NCBI GenBank assembly: GCA_945861095.1 | Contig: CAMATI010000023.1 | Location: forward strand, 1-33,114 | Reading direction: 5' to 3' | From: Asaia bogorensis | GTDB taxonomy: Bacteria; Pseudomonadota; Alphaproteobacteria; Acetobacterales; Acetobacteraceae | DNA length: 33,114 bases | In this document: positions 30,929-33,114 of the stretch, one piece after another | How the letters are laid out: every line of letters starts with the position of its first letter | How positions within the stretch are numbered: the first letter of the stretch is position 1 | Position numbers and translations under genes: made by a program | Notes under the pieces: model-generated | The model's database searches: none | What the model was told of the DNA's origin: nothing | Seen by the model: only the letters and a program-made list of their open reading frames with translations

Positions 30929-32832
30929 TCCTCGTAATCGGTGGAACTGCCCCCCGCCATGGCGACCAACTGCCCGGCCATCGCGGCGGAGGCCACCAGC
31001 GGCAGTTCGAGATTTCCGGAGTCGTTCGCCGGCGCCAGAATGCCGGTGAAAGCCGCCGGCGCGACCGCCTTCTCGCTGACATTGTCGGCCCGAGCCAGCG
31101 ACAGGCTACGGCAATAATACAGCGATTTCATGCCCTTCTTCCACGCCATCATGTGGATCTGGTGCAGGTCGCGCTTGTGCACATTGGCCGGCAGGAAGAC
31201 GTTGACCGACTGGCTCTGGCAGATGAATGGAGTCCGATCCGCCGCGTGCTCGATGATCCAGCGCTGATCCAACTCGAACGCCGTCTTGTAGACCGCCTTT
31301 TCCTGCTCGGTCAGGAAGTCCAGATGCTGGACGCTGCCCTTGGTCAGGGTGATCGACGACCAGACTTCATCGGTGTCCTTGCCCTTCTCGGCCAGCAGCT
31401 TTTGCAGATGCCGGTTGCGGACGGAGAAACTGCCCGACAAGGTCTTTTGCAGGAACACATTGGCGGCGATCGGCTCGATCCCGGGGGATGCATTGCCGGC
31501 GATGATGGAAATCGACGCGGTCGGAGCCAGCGACATCTTGTGGGAGAATCGCTCCATCGTGCCGTATTCGGCGGCATCCGGGCAGGCGCCGCGTTCATGC
31601 GCCAGCTTGACCGACGCCGCGTCCGCCTGGATGCGGATATGGCGGAAGATCTTCTTGTTCCAGACCTTCGCGACCACGCTTTCCCAAGGCACTTTCCGTT
31701 CCTGCAGGAACGAGTGGAACCCCATCACGCCAAGCCCGACGGACCGCTCGCGCATCGCGGCGTAGCGGGCCTTGTCCATCTCCACCGGGGCGCGGTCGAT
31801 GAAGTCCTGCAACACGTTGTCGAGGAACCGCATCACGTCCTCGATGAAGGTCGGATGCTCCTCCCACGCGGACCAGTTTTCCAGGTTCAGGGACGACAGG
31901 CAGCAGACCGCCGTGCGTTCCTTGCCATGCTGGTCGCGGCCGGTGGGCAGGGTGATCTCGCTGCACAGGTTGGAGGTCTTGACCTCCAGACCCGCCAGCT
32001 TGTGGTGTTCCGGGCGTGCGTTGTTCACGTGGTCGGAGAACACCAGATACGGCTCGCCGCTTTCGATCCGGGCGGTCAGGATGCGGATCCACAGGCCGCG
32101 GGCGGAGATCGAGCGCACCACCGAGCCGTCCTTGGGAGAGCGCAGTTCCCACGGCAGATCGGCTTCCACCGCGCGCATGAACGCGTCCGGGATCTGGATG
32201 CCGTGATGCAGGTTCAGCGCCTTGCGGTTCGGGTCCCCACCGGTCGGGCGGCGGATTTCGATGAATTCCTCGATTTCGGGATGCGACACCGGCAGATAAA
32301 CCGCCGCCGATCCGCGCCGCAGGGAGCCCTGGGAGATGGCGAGCGTCAGGCTGTCCATCACCCGGATGAAGGGGATCACGCCGGAGGTCTTGCCGACCGC
32401 GCCCACCTTTTCCCCGATCGACCGCAAATTGCCCCAGTAGGAGCCGATGCCGCCGCCCTTGGAGGCGAGCCACACATTCTCGTTCCACAGCCCGACGATG
32501 CCATCGAGACTGTCCGACGCCTCATTCAGGAAGCAGGAGATCGGCAGGCCGCGATTGGTGCCGCCGTTCGACAGGACCGGGGTGGCCGGCATGAACCACA
32601 GCTTGCTGATGTAGTCGTAGATGCGCTGGGCGTGGGCGGCGTCGTCGCCATAATAGGAGGCGACCCGGGCAAACAGGTCCTGAAACTCCTCCCCCGGCAT
32701 CAAATACCGATCCGACAAGGTTGCTCGGCCGAACTCCGTCAGCAGGGAGTCGCGCGAACGGTCGACTCGAACCTGGTAGCGGCCTGGCATCTGGACTGCG
32801 TCGAGCACGGTGGTTCCCCCTGGCGGCATCAT
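30910..32832 (-). CDS. nrdA: Class I ribonucleotide reductase alpha subunit
   Basis: A 640-residue catalytic subunit that reduces ribonucleoside diphosphates. Active-site residues: Cys100 (SCFLNEASD, E. coli C225), Asn288, Cys290 and Glu292 (NLCSEITLP, N437/C439/E441), and Cys310/311 (CCLSSLNL, C462). Radical-transfer tyrosines are in SLYYCRSLSLARADN, and the thioredoxin-reducible tail ends ECLACQ. Specificity-site and barrel blocks such as SKGGGIGSYWGNLRSIG are normal. E. coli NrdA is 761 residues; this one starts at MPGRYQVRVDRS and lacks the N-terminal ATP cone. ATG 32832 has AAGGA about 10 bases upstream; the frame upstream to 32970 is non-homologous. The nrdB gene is not in the window. 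Confidence 0.95.
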   Translation of the reverse strand: MMPPGGTTVLDAVQMPGRYQVRVDRSRDSLLTEFGRATLSDRYLMPGEEFQDLFARVASYYGDDAAHAQRIYDYISKLWFMPATPVLSNGGTNRGLPISCFLNEASDSLDGIVGLWNENVWLASKGGGIGSYWGNLRSIGEKVGAVGKTSGVIPFIRVMDSLTLAISQGSLRRGSAAVYLPVSHPEIEEFIEIRRPTGGDPNRKALNLHHGIQIPDAFMRAVEADLPWELRSPKDGSVVRSISARGLWIRILTARIESGEPYLVFSDHVNNARPEHHKLAGLEVKTSNLCSEITLPTGRDQHGKERTAVCCLSSLNLENWSAWEEHPTFIEDVMRFLDNVLQDFIDRAPVEMDKARYAAMRERSVGLGVMGFHSFLQERKVPWESVVAKVWNKKIFRHIRIQADAASVKLAHERGACPDAAEYGTMERFSHKMSLAPTASISIIAGNASPGIEPIAANVFLQKTLSGSFSVRNRHLQKLLAEKGKDTDEVWSSITLTKGSVQHLDFLTEQEKAVYKTAFELDQRWIIEHAADRTPFICQSQSVNVFLPANVHKRDLHQIHMMAWKKGMKSLYYCRSLSLARADNVSEKAVAPAAFTGILAPANDSGNLELPLVASAAMAGQLVAMAGGSSTDYEECLACQ

Positions 32833-32874
32833 TAGCGAACGGTCCTTCTCTCGCTCAGTTGGAGGCGCGGTCAA

Positions 32875-32884
32875 CCATATATGG
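32875..32884. promoter_or_regulatory. CCATATATGG palindrome upstream of nrdA
   Basis: A perfect 10-bp palindrome 43 bp before the nrdA start. With ATATA at its centre, it resembles half of an NrdR box pair and may be part of the nrdA control region. Confidence 0.35.
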
Positions 32885-32993
32885 CGTCTCCGAGCGGCGT
32901 CGCACACTAGATACGGCGAGTGTGGCAATCCGGCAACGATGTGTGGCCACCGCGTTAGGTCGCTCATCATAGCCCATCTTTAGCGTTTTTTCC

Positions 32994-33034
32994 ACCATAT
33001 ACCGTAACGACTACGGAAAACCCCTGATATACAG
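32994..33034 (-). promoter_or_regulatory. Candidate NrdR box pair upstream of nrdA
   Basis: ACCATATACCGT (32994-33005) and CTGATATACAG (33024-33034) each have an ATATA core in a partial dyad, with centres 30 bp apart, about three helical turns. NrdR, the ATP/dATP-sensing repressor of nrd operons, binds pairs of AT-centred palindromes with this spacing. The match to the consensus (ACACwATATwGTGT-like) is partial, so this is a candidate only. The surrounding 282 bp (32833-33114) shows no gene. Confidence 0.45.
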
Positions 33035-33114
33035 TCGACCGCCCCTGGAATCTTCAATGTAGTGCCATAATTATTCTATAACCCCTTGACGCCACGCGCC
33101 GCCACGCTCACCTT

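Noticed and set aside
31153..32835. Long plus-strand open frame opposite nrdA
   Set aside because: Antisense shadow of a certain gene; no recognisable motif or ribosome site.
32833..32970. N-terminal extension of NrdA to an ATG at 32970
   Set aside because: The extra 46 residues do not resemble NrdA or an ATP cone and overlap the AT-rich control region; ATG 32832 has a good ribosome site.

Overview
The window is about 33 kb of high-GC DNA (strong G/C bias at third codon positions, many long antisense open frames) from what looks like an alphaproteobacterium, probably order Rhodospirillales and most likely an Acetobacteraceae-type lineage. The reasons are an RNase J gene followed by a DUF1467 gene, an IalB-family protein, a class I NrdA without an ATP cone, an HpnL-like membrane protein, and intergenic palindromes of the type common in alphaproteobacteria. 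The taxonomic call is an inference. I see no phage genes, transposase, rRNA, tRNA or CRISPR array.

Layout. 1-5.6 kb: the N-terminal part of an SrfB-like protein (cut by the window edge), a small membrane protein, a DsbA/HCCA-isomerase-like protein, an XRE/MmyB-type regulator and a SAM methyltransferase. 5.0-7.4 kb: TrmH-family RNA methyltransferase, IalB-family exported protein and rlmN. 7.4-12 kb: an accessory redox cluster of SDR, luciferase-like (LLM) flavin oxidoreductase, 2-oxoglutarate/Fe(II) oxygenase and an OFA-type MFS carrier on the opposite strand. 12.2-14.2 kb: RNase J and DUF1467. A 619-bp gene-free stretch follows. 14.8-18.1 kb: HpnL-like membrane protein, PrpF-type isomerase and quinone-oxidoreductase-like MDR enzyme. 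18.2-18.9 kb: a Phd/VapB-VapC toxin-antitoxin pair. 18.9-22.5 kb: a two-domain family III CoA-transferase and an alpha/beta hydrolase in one minus-strand unit. 22.7-26.7 kb: Uma2-like nuclease, an rsmG away from its usual partners, and a large DUF2339 membrane protein. 26.8-30.9 kb: an atypical SDR without the catalytic Tyr/Lys, a large hairpin element, and the DUF2950, DUF3300 and SYLF-domain proteins. 30.9-32.8 kb: nrdA with candidate NrdR boxes upstream.

How genes work together. Three RNA methyltransferases (TrmH-like, RlmN, RsmG) and RNase J give an RNA-processing flavour. The LLM enzyme and the oxygenase almost abut and are very probably co-transcribed. PrpF and the MDR enzyme overlap by ATGA. 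The hydrolase and CoA-transferase form a likely acyl-CoA catabolic pair. DUF2950 and DUF3300 are a recurrent but functionally uncharacterised envelope pair.

The most notable sequence-level observations are: a 36-bp perfect inverted repeat forming a MITE-like element between convergent genes; three copies of a dispersed intergenic palindrome family; a 15-bp palindrome in front of the toxin-antitoxin operon; paired AT-rich boxes 30 bp apart in front of nrdA; an in-frame stop just after the upstream ATG of the Uma2 gene; and loss of catalytic residues in one SDR and in one half of the CoA-transferase. I found no clearly new defence or biosynthetic system. The SDR/LLM/oxygenase/transporter neighbourhood is the best candidate for an undescribed pathway.
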